Shown here in pieces: positions 9,179 to 17,805 of a stretch of DNA of 64,000 nucleotides (position 1 is the first letter of the stretch; each line of letters opens with the position of its first letter). Under the pieces are notes generated by a model that saw nothing but the letters and a program-made list of their open reading frames with translations, had not been told where the DNA came from and made no database searches. Origin of the DNA: Mycolicibacterium wolinskyi (GTDB taxonomy: Bacteria; Actinomycetota; Actinomycetes; Mycobacteriales; Mycobacteriaceae); NCBI RefSeq assembly GCF_002101965.1, contig NZ_LQQA01000031.1, forward strand, positions 124,001-188,000, given 5' to 3'. The translations under genes were made by a program, and so were the position numbers.

Positions 9179-9287
9179 AAAACGCCTCGTGGGCAACATA
9201 ATTCACTCAGGCATCACGCCGCGAGTAACAGCGGACACTCAAGGCCCTCTGGCCACTTGCGTCCCGCGATTCGGCGCGCCCGGCTTA

Positions 9288-9304
9288 CAGCGACAATGTC
9301 GCTG
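9288..9304. repeat. Palindromic motif copy 2 (CAGCGAC-AAT-GTCGCTG)
   Basis: The 7-base arms are perfect and the centre is AAT. The copy is 126 bases from copy 1. Upstream CGGCTTA and downstream GAATC resemble the flanks of copy 1, and both are followed by a GGGCAAC string. Confidence 0.75.
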
Positions 9305-9482
9305 AATCAGATTCGTCCAGGGCAACCCGGCACAGCTGCCGGATCAACGTGACGACGCCGCCCCCGGGAAGCGCGATGGCGGACAACCGGTGTGGAATCC
9401 GCCATCACGCTACGAACGCAAACGTGTTCGAACATCCGGGCATCCGCAGATGAGGCAACGAATATGCGTTGCACGGTCTTCA

Positions 9483-9498
9483 CAGCGACAATGTCGCG
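9483..9498. repeat. Palindromic motif copy 3 (CAGCGAC-AAT-GTCGCG)
   Basis: The left arm is identical to copy 2 and the right arm is complete for five bases before diverging (GTCGCG). It lies in the middle of the gene-free region. Confidence 0.65.
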
Positions 9499-9609
9499 CG
9501 CAGCCGGGCACGTAACTGCAGAGGCCACTGCGACAACAGAGACTGAAGGGGGCCACGGGATTTGACGTATGAGACTGCCGGTGCTGAGGGGGCCGGTGAG
9601 GCGCTTTCC

Positions 9610-9623
9610 GCGACTATGTCGCT
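9610..9623. repeat. Palindromic motif copy 4 (GCGAC-TAT-GTCGC)
   Basis: Five-base arms around TAT, followed by T as in the other right arms. This copy lies only 73 bases from the end of ccsB. With copies 1-3 it makes four in 462 bases. Confidence 0.6.
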
Positions 9624-9695
9624 AGTAGGCGGGCACGGGGGCACCTTCCCTGGAAACCGGCGTCCGCGGGACCCGCACCGCGGGACCCCGAGCCC

Positions 9696-10664
9696 CTAAC
9701 CGACCCCGGCGTACGAATGAAGGCCGACGGTGACCAGGTTGATGAAGAACAAGTTGAAGACCATCGCGACGAAGCCCACGACGTTGATCCAGGCGGCCTT
9801 GCGATCACGCCAGCCTGCGGTCGAGCGGGCGTGCAGATAGGCGGCGTAGACCACCCACGCGATGAACGACACCGTCTCCTTGGGGTCCCAGCCCCAATAG
9901 CGTCCCCACGCTTCCTCGGCCCAGATGGCGCCGAAGATCACGCCGAAGCCGAACACCGGGAACGCGAAGATGGTGGTGCGGTACGCGATGCGGTCCAGCG
10001 TCTGGGCGTCGGGCAACCGTTGGATCACCCGGCCGAAGCCGTTGTCGCGCTCGGCCAGCGGCGACATCTTGACGAGGAACAGGATGCTCGCGACGCCGGC
10101 GACCAGGAACACCCCGGACCCGAGGCTGACCACCGACACGTGGATCGGCAGCCAGTAGGACTGCAGCGCGGGCATCACCGGAGCGGCGTGCGTGTAGAGC
10201 CAGCGGCCCGACACGGTCAGCAGGATCAGCACCGGCAGAAGGACGAACACCCACAGGGTGCGGTACTGCGGGCGGCGCAGCACGACGGCGGCTGCAACCA
10301 GCCCGCAGAAGCAGGTCAGGTTGATGAACTCGTACATGTTGCCCCACGGCACGCGTGAGGTCGCCAGGCCGCGCAGCACGATGCACACGAGCAGCAGGCC
10401 GATCCCGACATAGGTCAGCGCCAAACCGGTTTTGCCGATGCGCTCGTCGAATGACCGCTTGGGCTCGTCGAGAACGACGCCGGGGGTGGCACTGTCGGCA
10501 CCGACGGTCGCGCCGACGAGTTCACGCGTCTCGGCGCGACGGCTGCGGCTGTAGGCCAACTCGACCGCCAGTAGTAGCAGGCCGCCCACCAGAACCAGAA
10601 CCGACGAGGTGAACGCCCAGTCGGAGTATCTGGCCAGCCCTATGTCGATGTGCTCGGTATTCAC
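9696..10664 (-). CDS. ccsB: Cytochrome c biogenesis protein CcsB/CcsA (haem handling)
   Basis: The 322-residue polytopic protein carries the tryptophan-rich WWD haem-handling motif WGRYWGWDPKE (residues 253-263) and flanking histidines H175 and H315, expected haem ligands. With ResB it forms the system II synthase that exports haem and attaches it to apocytochrome c outside the membrane. It is the last gene of the hemL-ccs cluster; its GTG overlaps the resB stop (GTGA). It corresponds to Rv0529. The low-complexity loop at 40-75 is variable and probably cytoplasmic. Confidence 0.95.
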   Translation of the reverse strand: MNTEHIDIGLARYSDWAFTSSVLVLVGGLLLLAVELAYSRSRRAETRELVGATVGADSATPGVVLDEPKRSFDERIGKTGLALTYVGIGLLLVCIVLRGLATSRVPWGNMYEFINLTCFCGLVAAAVVLRRPQYRTLWVFVLLPVLILLTVSGRWLYTHAAPVMPALQSYWLPIHVSVVSLGSGVFLVAGVASILFLVKMSPLAERDNGFGRVIQRLPDAQTLDRIAYRTTIFAFPVFGFGVIFGAIWAEEAWGRYWGWDPKETVSFIAWVVYAAYLHARSTAGWRDRKAAWINVVGFVAMVFNLFFINLVTVGLHSYAGVG

Positions 10665-12292
10665 TGATCCGCCTTCTCCTTGGCCGGCACCTCACAGCCC
10701 TCCAAGAGCCGCTCGGTCAACCGCTCGAACTCGTCACCCCATCCGGAGTTGTCGGTGCGGGCCAGCCCGCCGAACTCGACGCTCACGGTACCCGCCCCGC
10801 TGGGCTCGATCCGAACCCAGACTCGGCGTCTGCGCACCACCAACGACACCAACAGCCCGGCCATCATCGACAACGCGAACACCAGCACCCAGATCTGTGC
10901 GGGGTCGTGGGACACCTGCAGGTTCACGAAGGGCTTGGCCCCGTCGAAGCGGACGGTCGTGCCGTCGTCGAGCCGGGTTTCCTGGCCTTCCTCGAGGTTG
11001 ACCCGGGCCACTTTGGTGAGCCGGTTCTGGCCGATCAGCCGGGGGTCGAGGGAGAACAGGGACTGCGGGCGGCCGGTGTCCAGGCCGGTGTCGCCGCGGT
11101 AGATGTCGACCGCGACGGCGGGGTCGTTGAGGGCCGGGAAGCTGGACGACAGCAGGGTGCCGTCGAGTTGCTTGGTGGGCGCGAACAGGCCCTGGATCGC
11201 GATCTGGTTCTTGCGGCGCTCGTCGGGATCGGGGTAGGTGCCTGCGGGCGGGTCGATGCGCACGACGCCCGACGACAGGAACGTGATCTGTTCCTCGGGC
11301 CGCCACTGGATCGTCTGGCTGCGGGTCTGGCCGTCCGGGAAGGTGACGGTGAACGACGGCGCATAGCCGCGGCCCTGCAGGTAAACCCGGTCACCGCCGA
11401 TGCGGAGGGGGTGGTTGACCTCGAGCCGGTAGGGCCGCCACGTGTTGTTGGTCAGATCGTCGCCGGCCTGGTAGTCGATGTCGGCGGCGAACGACAGCGC
11501 CTGGCCGGAGGGCAGATAGTCCGCTTCGAAGTTGTTGACGCGCAAACACATCGGGTTCAGCGAGGTGCCGTCGACGGTGTTGCCCGCCCGGAACGAGTCG
11601 AACGCGGCCGGCGATGCCGTACAGAAACCCGGGCCGCCGTCGGCGATCACGATGACGTTGCCCTCGTAGCCGAACAGCTTGCCCGCGGCGACCGCGACCA
11701 GCAGACCGAGGAGCGAGAAGTGGAAGACGATGTTGCCGAACTCGCGCAGGTAGCCCTTCTCCGCCGAGATTTCGGTGACCTCGTCTTGTCGGCGGGTGAC
11801 GGTGCGCCAGCCTTTGAACCGCCGTGTCATGGTCTGCGCGAGCTCTGCCGGATCTCCGTCGACCTGCTCGGCGTGGTGTTTGGGCAGGCGGCGCAGGTTG
11901 CGCGGCGCCGCGACCGGAACGGCCCGCAGGCTGCGGACGTGCTCGATGAGCCGCGGCGTCAGGCAGCCGACGAGCGAGATGAACAGCAGCACATAGATCG
12001 CGGTGAACCAGAAGCTCGAGAACACGTCGAAGGCCTGCAGCCGGTCCAGCCATGGGCCCATGGTCGGATGCGCGGCGAGATACTCGTCGACCTTGGATTC
12101 GTTGAGGCTGCGCTGCGGCAGCAGCGCGCCCGGGATGGCCGCGAGGGCGAGCAGGAACAGCAGCACCAACGCGGTGCCCATCGACGTGAGCGTGCGCCAG
12201 GTGTTCCGCATCAACGCGAACAGACGCTTGTGTACCCCTGGGCGCCGATTTTCGGGTACCTGCGTGTCTGTTCGCTGGGAGACGTCGGTCAT
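10661..12292 (-). CDS. resB: ResB, cytochrome c synthase partner protein
   Basis: The 543-residue protein has three membrane helices in the first 215 residues and one near 460-485, enclosing a large extracytoplasmic domain, the usual ResB/Ccs1 design. It is thought to bind the apocytochrome and work with CcsB. The ATG overlaps the ccdA stop (ATGA) and its own stop overlaps ccsB (GTGA), so the four maturation genes are tightly coupled. It corresponds to Rv0528. Codons 6-14 contain one copy of a 27-base dispersed repeat. Confidence 0.94.
   Translation of the reverse strand: MTDVSQRTDTQVPENRRPGVHKRLFALMRNTWRTLTSMGTALVLLFLLALAAIPGALLPQRSLNESKVDEYLAAHPTMGPWLDRLQAFDVFSSFWFTAIYVLLFISLVGCLTPRLIEHVRSLRAVPVAAPRNLRRLPKHHAEQVDGDPAELAQTMTRRFKGWRTVTRRQDEVTEISAEKGYLREFGNIVFHFSLLGLLVAVAAGKLFGYEGNVIVIADGGPGFCTASPAAFDSFRAGNTVDGTSLNPMCLRVNNFEADYLPSGQALSFAADIDYQAGDDLTNNTWRPYRLEVNHPLRIGGDRVYLQGRGYAPSFTVTFPDGQTRSQTIQWRPEEQITFLSSGVVRIDPPAGTYPDPDERRKNQIAIQGLFAPTKQLDGTLLSSSFPALNDPAVAVDIYRGDTGLDTGRPQSLFSLDPRLIGQNRLTKVARVNLEEGQETRLDDGTTVRFDGAKPFVNLQVSHDPAQIWVLVFALSMMAGLLVSLVVRRRRVWVRIEPSGAGTVSVEFGGLARTDNSGWGDEFERLTERLLEGCEVPAKEKADQ
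12249..12275. repeat. Dispersed 27-base repeat, copy inside the resB start region
   Basis: The motif begins TTTTCGGGTACCTGCG and ends GTTCGC; 25 of 27 bases match the copy at 39506-39532. Here it encodes part of the resB N-terminus (RTDTQVPEN). Confidence 0.6.
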
Positions 12293-13062
12293 ATCGGCAA
12301 CCTGACGTCGGACACGAACGCGTCGCGCACCCAGGACACGAACTCATTCCACAGGCCGCTCACCAGCGCCGTGCCGACAAGGATCAGCAGGACGCCGCCG
12401 AAGATCTGGATGGTCCTGGTGTGGCGGCGCAACCAGCCCAGCCCCTGCACGGCGCGGGCCGAGCCCAGCGCGAGCAGCACGAACGGTATGCCCAGCCCGA
12501 GGCAGTAGGCCAGCACCAGCGCGACACCACGCGCGACGGTGGAACCGTCGGTTGCCGAGGCGACCGCGATCACGCCCGTCAGCGTGGGGCCGAGACACGG
12601 CGTCCAGCCGAGCGCGAACACCGCACCGAGCAGCGGGGCGCCCGCGACGGTCGACAATTGCCGTGGCGTGAACCGGGCCTGGCGTTGCAGGGCCGGGATG
12701 AAGCCGACGAAGACCAGCCCCATGACGATCGTGACGACGCCGCCGATGCGTTGCAGCAGAAGCTGATTGGCGATCAGCGTGGTGGTCATCCCGAGTACCG
12801 CGACCGCGCCGAGCAGGAAGACGACCGTGAACCCCGCGACGAACAGGGCAGCCGCACCGGCCACTCGCAGCCGCGCGGTCTTGACGGCCACCTGGCCGGG
12901 TTGGTCCTCGGAGACACCGACGACCGCCGCGAGATAGGACAGGTAGCCGGGGACGAGCGGCACCACACACGGCGACGCGAAGGAAACCAGGCCGGCCAGC
13001 ACGCTCACGGCGAGGGCCAGCAATACCGGCCCGGCCGCGGCGATCTCGGCGAATCCGGTCAT
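12289..13062 (-). CDS. ccdA: CcdA, membrane thiol-electron transporter
   Basis: The 257-residue, six-helix protein has the two conserved cysteine sites FASPCVVP (C32) and GWTPCLGP (C156) that shuttle reducing power across the membrane. It keeps the extracytoplasmic ResA-like thioredoxin reduced so that apocytochrome c cysteines can accept haem. It overlaps both neighbours by 4 bases (ATGA). It corresponds to Rv0527. Confidence 0.94.
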   Translation of the reverse strand: MTGFAEIAAAGPVLLALAVSVLAGLVSFASPCVVPLVPGYLSYLAAVVGVSEDQPGQVAVKTARLRVAGAAALFVAGFTVVFLLGAVAVLGMTTTLIANQLLLQRIGGVVTIVMGLVFVGFIPALQRQARFTPRQLSTVAGAPLLGAVFALGWTPCLGPTLTGVIAVASATDGSTVARGVALVLAYCLGLGIPFVLLALGSARAVQGLGWLRRHTRTIQIFGGVLLILVGTALVSGLWNEFVSWVRDAFVSDVRLPI

Positions 13063-13691
13063 GGCTGTGACTCCTGCGGGGCAGGCGCCTCGGCCGGCTC
13101 GGCGGCGAGCCGCAGAACCAACGGTTGCAGATCCTCGGCCAGCAGCTCGCGCAGGAACACCGCCGCGACGCGGTGCTGACGATCCAGCACGACGGTCGAC
13201 GGGATCACCGTCGTCGGGTACTTGCCGCCGAATGCGATCATGGTGCGCATCGGCGGGTCATAGATCGACGGGAATGTCACCTTGCGGTCGGTGACGAAAT
13301 CGACGGCGGCCTCGCGGTTGTTGTCGCGGACATCGATTCCCAGGAATGCGACGCCGGCCGACCGGGTTGCCTGATAGACCTGTTGCAGCTCGGTGATCTC
13401 GGTGCGGCACGGACCACACCATTGTCCCCACACATTGATCACGACCACCTTGCCCGCGAAATCGTCGAGCGAGATGGTCTTCGTCGGGTCCAGCAGATCC
13501 GGGCCCGTCAATGCCCCTGGGCGACCGCGCTTTTCGGGCGGGTCGTAGAAGATGTCGGTCTTGCCGCCCGGCGCGACGAACTCGAACGTGCCGCCCTGGG
13601 CGACCGCGTCGTCACCCGTCGAGCATCCGGTCAGCAGCGCCAGCAGCGCTGCCAACACCCCGATGCACGCCCGGGCGACAAACCCACGCAT
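13059..13691 (-). CDS. ResA/TlpA-like thioredoxin lipoprotein
   Basis: The 210-residue product has a lipobox LTGC (C23) and a thioredoxin fold with the active site WCGPC (C92, C95) and a cis-proline in VIPSTVVLD. It is expected outside the membrane, reducing apocytochrome c haem-binding cysteines with electrons from CcdA. The ATG at 13691 shares one base with the preceding stop (TGATG); a longer upstream frame would overlap the phosphatase gene and was rejected. It corresponds to Rv0526. Confidence 0.92.
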   Translation of the reverse strand: MRGFVARACIGVLAALLALLTGCSTGDDAVAQGGTFEFVAPGGKTDIFYDPPEKRGRPGALTGPDLLDPTKTISLDDFAGKVVVINVWGQWCGPCRTEITELQQVYQATRSAGVAFLGIDVRDNNREAAVDFVTDRKVTFPSIYDPPMRTMIAFGGKYPTTVIPSTVVLDRQHRVAAVFLRELLAEDLQPLVLRLAAEPAEAPAPQESQP

Positions 13692-14320
13692 CAGATTCCC
13701 CAGGGCTCCGTGTAACCCCACCGGATCAGGCGGTCGCCGTCGAACGTGAACGACGTGACGGATGCCAGATTGCACAACCGGCTGTGCGGCAACGGCAGAT
13801 GGGCCAGCTTGCGCCCGATCATCGCGCGCCGCAGTGTCTCGACCGGAAGCTGATGGCTCACACACACGGCTTCGTGGCCGGCCGCCTTGAGCCGGGCCCG
13901 GTGCAGCGCGGCCATCATGCGCGGGGCGATCTCGGCATAAGGCTCACCCCACGACGGCTTGCTCGGATTCCGCAGCAGCGGCCAGTTGCGCGGGTCACGC
14001 AGCGCACCGTCACCGGGCGATACGCGCTTGCCCTCGAACGTGTTCCACGACTCGATGAGGTCGTCGTCGGTGTCGATCGACAGACCGTGGCATTCGGCGA
14101 TCGGCGCCGCCGTCTCCTGCGCCCGCTCCAGCGGAGAGGCCACCACGTAGACGATGTCGTGGTCGGCCAGCCAGTCCGCGGTGGCCTGCGCCTGCGCGCG
14201 GCCGCGCTCGGACAGGTGGTAATCGGGCAGCCGGCCGTAGAGCACCTTCTCGGGGTTGTGCACCTCGCCGTGCCGCATCACGTGCACTGTCGTTCTGACA
14301 GGCACCGCACTCTCGGTCAC
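13691..14320 (-). CDS. Histidine phosphatase family protein (phosphoglycerate mutase-like)
   Basis: The 209 residues begin the catalytic fold with VMRHGE (H17 as phospho-acceptor) and show the second histidine in CVSHQLP. The family removes phosphate from small metabolites; the substrate here is unknown. The GTG at 14320 overlaps the hemL stop (GTGA), so it is co-translated with hemL and precedes the cytochrome c genes. It corresponds to Rv0525. The genuine glycolytic mutase is encoded at 50.0 kb, so this one has another role. Confidence 0.88.
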   Translation of the reverse strand: MTESAVPVRTTVHVMRHGEVHNPEKVLYGRLPDYHLSERGRAQAQATADWLADHDIVYVVASPLERAQETAAPIAECHGLSIDTDDDLIESWNTFEGKRVSPGDGALRDPRNWPLLRNPSKPSWGEPYAEIAPRMMAALHRARLKAAGHEAVCVSHQLPVETLRRAMIGRKLAHLPLPHSRLCNLASVTSFTFDGDRLIRWGYTEPWGI

Positions 14321-15633
14321 GCCGCGGCCTCCGCTGCGGCGCGTGCGGCGGCGGGCAGCGCGTCGGCGATACGTGAGAACGCGTCGTCGTCCAAAGCCGC
14401 TGAGACGAACCAAGTTTCGAAGGCACTGCACGGCGGGTAGACCCCGGCTTCCAGCAGCGCGTGGAAGAACGCCGGGAACCGCCAGGTTTCGGTGGCCTTG
14501 GCCGCGGCGAAGTCGTTGACCGGCTCGTCGGTGAAGAACACGCTGAGCATGTTCCCGGCGCGCTGGACGCGGTGGGCCACACTCGCCTCGGTCAACGCAC
14601 CGGTGAGCAGATCGGCCAACCGGTCGGCGTTGGCGTCGACCCGTGCGTAGGCCGCGTCGTCGGCGTTGCGCAACGTCGCGAGCCCGGCGGCCATCGCCAC
14701 CGGATTACCCGACAGGGTGCCCGCCTGGTAGACGGGACCCAGCGGCGCCAGGCGGCCCATGACCTCGGCGCTGCCGCCGAACGCCGCGGCGGGCAGGCCG
14801 CCGCTCATGACCTTGCCGAACGTCAGCAGATCGGCTTCGACGTGATCGATCCCGTACCAACCTGACCGGCTGACCCGGAAGCCCGTCATCACCTCGTCGA
14901 GGATCAGCAGCGCGCCGTGCTCGGCGGTGATGCGGCGCAGCGCGGCGTTGAAACCGGGCAGCGGAGGCACCGTGCCCATGTTGCCGGGGCTGGCTTCGCT
15001 GATGACACAGGCGATTTCGTCACCGAACCGGCCGAACACCTCCTCGACGGCGGCCACGTTGTTGTACGGCAGCACGATGGTGTCGGCTGCGGCTGCGCCC
15101 GTGACGCCCGGCGACGACGGGAGACCGAGCGTCGCGACACCCGAGCCGGCGTCGGCCAGCAGCGCGTCACTGTGGCCGTGATAGCAGCCGGAGAACTTGA
15201 TGATCTTGGCCCGCCCGGTGTAGCCGCGGGCCAGCCGGATCGCGCTCATCGTGGCCTCGGTGCCCGAGTTGACCAGTCGCAGCATCTCCACGGGGGCCAC
15301 GCGGTCGATGATCTCGGCGGCGAGTTCGGTCTCCGACGGCGTCGGGGCACCGAAGCTCAGCCCGTCGACGGCCACCTTCTGCACCGCCTCGACCACGGCC
15401 GGGTGGGCGTGGCCGAGCAGCATCGGCCCCCACGAACACACGAGGTCGACGTAACGGTTGCCGTCGGCATCGGTCAGCCAGTAGCCGTTGGCCGACGTGA
15501 TGAACCTCGGAGTGCCGCCCACCGAGTTGAAGGCACGGACCGGCGAGTTCACTCCACCGGGAATGACGGCGCAGGCGTCGGCGAACAGTTGGGCCGAGCG
15601 CTGGGTCTGCGCAGAATGTGCACGCATGGCCAC
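14317..15633 (-). CDS. hemL: Glutamate-1-semialdehyde 2,1-aminomutase
   Basis: This PLP enzyme makes 5-aminolevulinate from glutamate-1-semialdehyde, the second step of the C5 tetrapyrrole route begun by HemA. The 438 residues contain the family signature LLILDEVMTGFR and Schiff-base lysine K274 in LTFGKVMSGG. The start is GTG at 15633 or ATG at 15627; both give nearly the same protein. It is 29 bases after the P450 gene on the same strand, and heads the coupled ccs cluster, linking haem supply to haem attachment. Confidence 0.96.
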   Translation of the reverse strand: MAMRAHSAQTQRSAQLFADACAVIPGGVNSPVRAFNSVGGTPRFITSANGYWLTDADGNRYVDLVCSWGPMLLGHAHPAVVEAVQKVAVDGLSFGAPTPSETELAAEIIDRVAPVEMLRLVNSGTEATMSAIRLARGYTGRAKIIKFSGCYHGHSDALLADAGSGVATLGLPSSPGVTGAAAADTIVLPYNNVAAVEEVFGRFGDEIACVISEASPGNMGTVPPLPGFNAALRRITAEHGALLILDEVMTGFRVSRSGWYGIDHVEADLLTFGKVMSGGLPAAAFGGSAEVMGRLAPLGPVYQAGTLSGNPVAMAAGLATLRNADDAAYARVDANADRLADLLTGALTEASVAHRVQRAGNMLSVFFTDEPVNDFAAAKATETWRFPAFFHALLEAGVYPPCSAFETWFVSAALDDDAFSRIADALPAAARAAAEAAA

Positions 15634-15662
15634 CAGTGTCCCAGTCGCCGCAACCTCGTCAA

Positions 15663-17069
15663 CTACAGGGTGTAGTGGTTCGGCTTGCGGGCGCGTACGC
15701 GGGCCCTGATCGGACCCCGTGCGACGGTCGTGAACGGCACGTCGACGGGAAAGTCCGCGTCGGTCGACACGACCTCGACCGACCGGATGATGGTGGCCAG
15801 CGCAAGCGTTGTCTCCAGCCTGGCGAAATGCTCACCGATGCACGACCGCGAACCACCCGCGAACGGGATGAAATGCCAGCGGTCGCGCCCCAGCGAGTTC
15901 TCCGGGCTGAACCGGTCCGGGTCGAAGACCTGCGGGTTCGGCCACACCTCGGGGTCGTGGTGCACCGCGTAGATGCCCAGCGCCACGAGGCTGCCCGCCT
16001 CGATGCGATACCCGCCGACCGCCATGTCCTGAAGCGCCAGCCGGCCCACACCAGCAGCCGGCGGGCACATCCGTAACGCCTCGTCGAGCACCTGCACGGT
16101 GTAGCGCAGGCTCGGCACGTCGGCCGGGGTCAGCTCACGGTCGCCCAGGGCAGCGGCCTCGGCGGCCACGCGGTCCTGGATCTCCGGATGGTGTCCCAGC
16201 GCCCACAGCGCGTACGTGAGTGCCGTCGCGGTCGTGTCGTGACCGGCCAGCATGAAGATCAACAGGTCGTTGCAGATGTCCTCGTCGGAGATGGCCAGCC
16301 CGGTCTCCGGGTCCGTCGCGGCCATCAGCGCCCGCACCAGCGGCGCGTCATGGGTCTCATCGACACGGCAAGCGTGCAGGATCTCCGCCGCGACAGCTCG
16401 CATGGCCGCCACGGCGGCCCTGGCCCGCTTGCGTGCGGGCGTGGGCAGCCACCGCGGCGCCCGGACCGGGCGCAATGCCCGGTCCGTGGCATACGACGAC
16501 GCGACGTGCATGTGTTCGACGATGACGCCGGCGCGTTCGTTGAGGTCGATGCCGAGCACCGAACGGCCCAGCGACTGCATGGTCACCCGGCGACATTCGG
16601 CGTCCAGATCGATGTCGCCGCCGTCCGCCCAGCTGTCGACGGCGGTCTGCGCCGCCCCGGACATGTGGCCGCCGAAGGCCCGCACGTTCTGCTTGGTGAA
16701 CACCGGCTGCAGCGCACGTTTGCGGGGCCGCCACTGTTCGTTGGGCAGCACGAAGAGGCTGTCCCCTGCGGCGTGGCGCACCTCGTCGTGCACGATGCAG
16801 CGCTCGGCGAACGCGTCGTTGCGGCCCAGCACGTCGCGGATGCCCTCAGGCGAGAACACCGCCACCAACGGCGGCACGAGCCACTTGGGCCCGAGTTGTA
16901 CCCGCGTGACGGGCCCGCCCGCGGCGCGGATCAACTCCTGCCCGGTGTCGAGGGCCCGCACCGCATTCGCCAGCTGCCGGATCGACAGCGGGTTGCGCGG
17001 CGCGAGCGGCAGGGTGCTGACGTCGGGTACCGGAGCCACGGCATTCCCGCCGTCGGTCGCCGGTCTCAC
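15663..17069 (-). CDS. Cytochrome P450
   Basis: With GTG at 17069 the protein has 468 residues, typical for the family. It shows the I-helix motif AGHDTT, the ExxR motif in EALRM, and the haem loop FAGGSRSCIG with cysteine ligand near residue 410. The substrate is unknown; lipid or sterol-like compounds are common for mycobacterial P450s. The GTG overlaps the stop of a 37-codon upstream frame (GTGA), which supports this start over the much longer frame. It lies immediately before hemL on the same strand. Confidence 0.9.
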   Translation of the reverse strand: MRPATDGGNAVAPVPDVSTLPLAPRNPLSIRQLANAVRALDTGQELIRAAGGPVTRVQLGPKWLVPPLVAVFSPEGIRDVLGRNDAFAERCIVHDEVRHAAGDSLFVLPNEQWRPRKRALQPVFTKQNVRAFGGHMSGAAQTAVDSWADGGDIDLDAECRRVTMQSLGRSVLGIDLNERAGVIVEHMHVASSYATDRALRPVRAPRWLPTPARKRARAAVAAMRAVAAEILHACRVDETHDAPLVRALMAATDPETGLAISDEDICNDLLIFMLAGHDTTATALTYALWALGHHPEIQDRVAAEAAALGDRELTPADVPSLRYTVQVLDEALRMCPPAAGVGRLALQDMAVGGYRIEAGSLVALGIYAVHHDPEVWPNPQVFDPDRFSPENSLGRDRWHFIPFAGGSRSCIGEHFARLETTLALATIIRSVEVVSTDADFPVDVPFTTVARGPIRARVRARKPNHYTL

Positions 17070-17179
17070 TCGGCCACCGGCGTCTGCGCGAGGACGCGGA
17101 TTGGCTGCGGCGGTTTGCTGACCAGCGCAGTCCGGTTGAACACCGCACGCACGAACCGCGGCGGCTTGAGATCGCCCAT
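17066..17179 (-). CDS. 37-residue open frame coupled to the P450 gene
   Basis: A short frame from ATG at 17179 (MGDLKPPRFVRAVFNR at its start) ends in a GTGA junction with the P450 start. Four-base overlaps are the rule between real coupled genes in this window, so it may be a true small protein, a leader peptide or the remnant of a larger coupled gene. No family was recognised. Its promoter would lie in the 86 bases shared with the divergent gene at 17266. Confidence 0.4.
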   Translation of the reverse strand: MGDLKPPRFVRAVFNRTALVSKPPQPIRVLAQTPVAE

Positions 17180-17265
17180 ACGCCATAGTGTCGACAAACT
17201 TCGCGCTGAGCGCCAGCTCAGCAGGATCTGGTCGGGGCAACCGTCATTCACGCATGATTGGGGCC

Positions 17266-17646
17266 ATGCAACTACCGCAATGGCTGGCCCGGTTCAACCG
17301 TCACGTCACCAACCCGATCCAGCGGCTCTGGGCGGGCTGGGCCCCTACGTTCGGGATCCTCGAACACGTCGGGCGCAAATCCGGTACGCGCTACCGCACC
17401 CCGCTCTCGGTCTTCGGTACCGACGAGGGCGTCGCGATTCTGCTGACCTACGGGCCGAACCGTGACTGGCTCAAGAACATCACCGCTGCCGGCGGAGCCG
17501 AGATGCGCAGGCACGGCAGGACCATCCGGCTGGCCGAGCCGCGGGTGGTGACCCGAGAAGAAGCGGCGGCCCACGTGAAAGGCCGGGCGCAGAAGGTCTT
17601 TGCCCGCCTGCCGTTCGAGCAGGCCGTGCTGTTGCGGCGCGTGTGA
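17266..17646 (+). CDS. Deazaflavin-dependent nitroreductase-family protein (Ddn-like)
   Basis: The 126-residue protein shows the Ddn/AclJ family pattern: a basic aromatic N-terminus (WLARFNRHVTNPIQRL), the HVGRKSGTRYRTPL core motif and the later GPNRDWLKNI segment. Members bind coenzyme F420 and reduce quinones or nitro compounds; actual activity here is inferred. ATG at 17266 follows GGGG by a few bases; 17254 is an alternative start. It is divergent from the P450 cluster. Confidence 0.85.
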   Translation: MQLPQWLARFNRHVTNPIQRLWAGWAPTFGILEHVGRKSGTRYRTPLSVFGTDEGVAILLTYGPNRDWLKNITAAGGAEMRRHGRTIRLAEPRVVTREEAAAHVKGRAQKVFARLPFEQAVLLRRV

Positions 17647-17805
17647 CGCGGTTCGCCGATCGGTGCGGCATGGCGCTTCGGCGGTAGGCCGGCTCAGCGC
17701 TACGAACGCGTTGCTCATGTGTAATTTTGGCTAGTCAACAAACCCCTGTTCACCTGCGCATTTCAGGCATAGAGTGAATATGGGCCGGGCCACCGGGAGG
17801 TCGCC

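Larger units (their letters stand above)
9082..9695. other. Gene-free region holding a palindrome cluster
   Basis: About 614 bases without a convincing gene separate the winged-helix-like gene from the end of ccsB. Short open frames occur on both strands but lack ribosome sites and family resemblance. The region contains the four palindrome copies listed separately. An 8-base palindrome GTTCGAAC occurs near 9430 but does not fit the mycobacterial LexA box spacing. Confidence 0.7.

Noticed and set aside
9410..9440. Possible LexA/SOS box around GTTCGAAC
   Set aside because: The mycobacterial box needs GAAC-N4-GTTC spacing; here the half-sites are 8 bases apart or directly fused, and no DNA-repair gene is adjacent.
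10907..12508. 533-codon plus-strand frame opposite resB
   Set aside because: It is a shadow of resB; composition is unlike real proteins and the opposite frame is a clear ResB.
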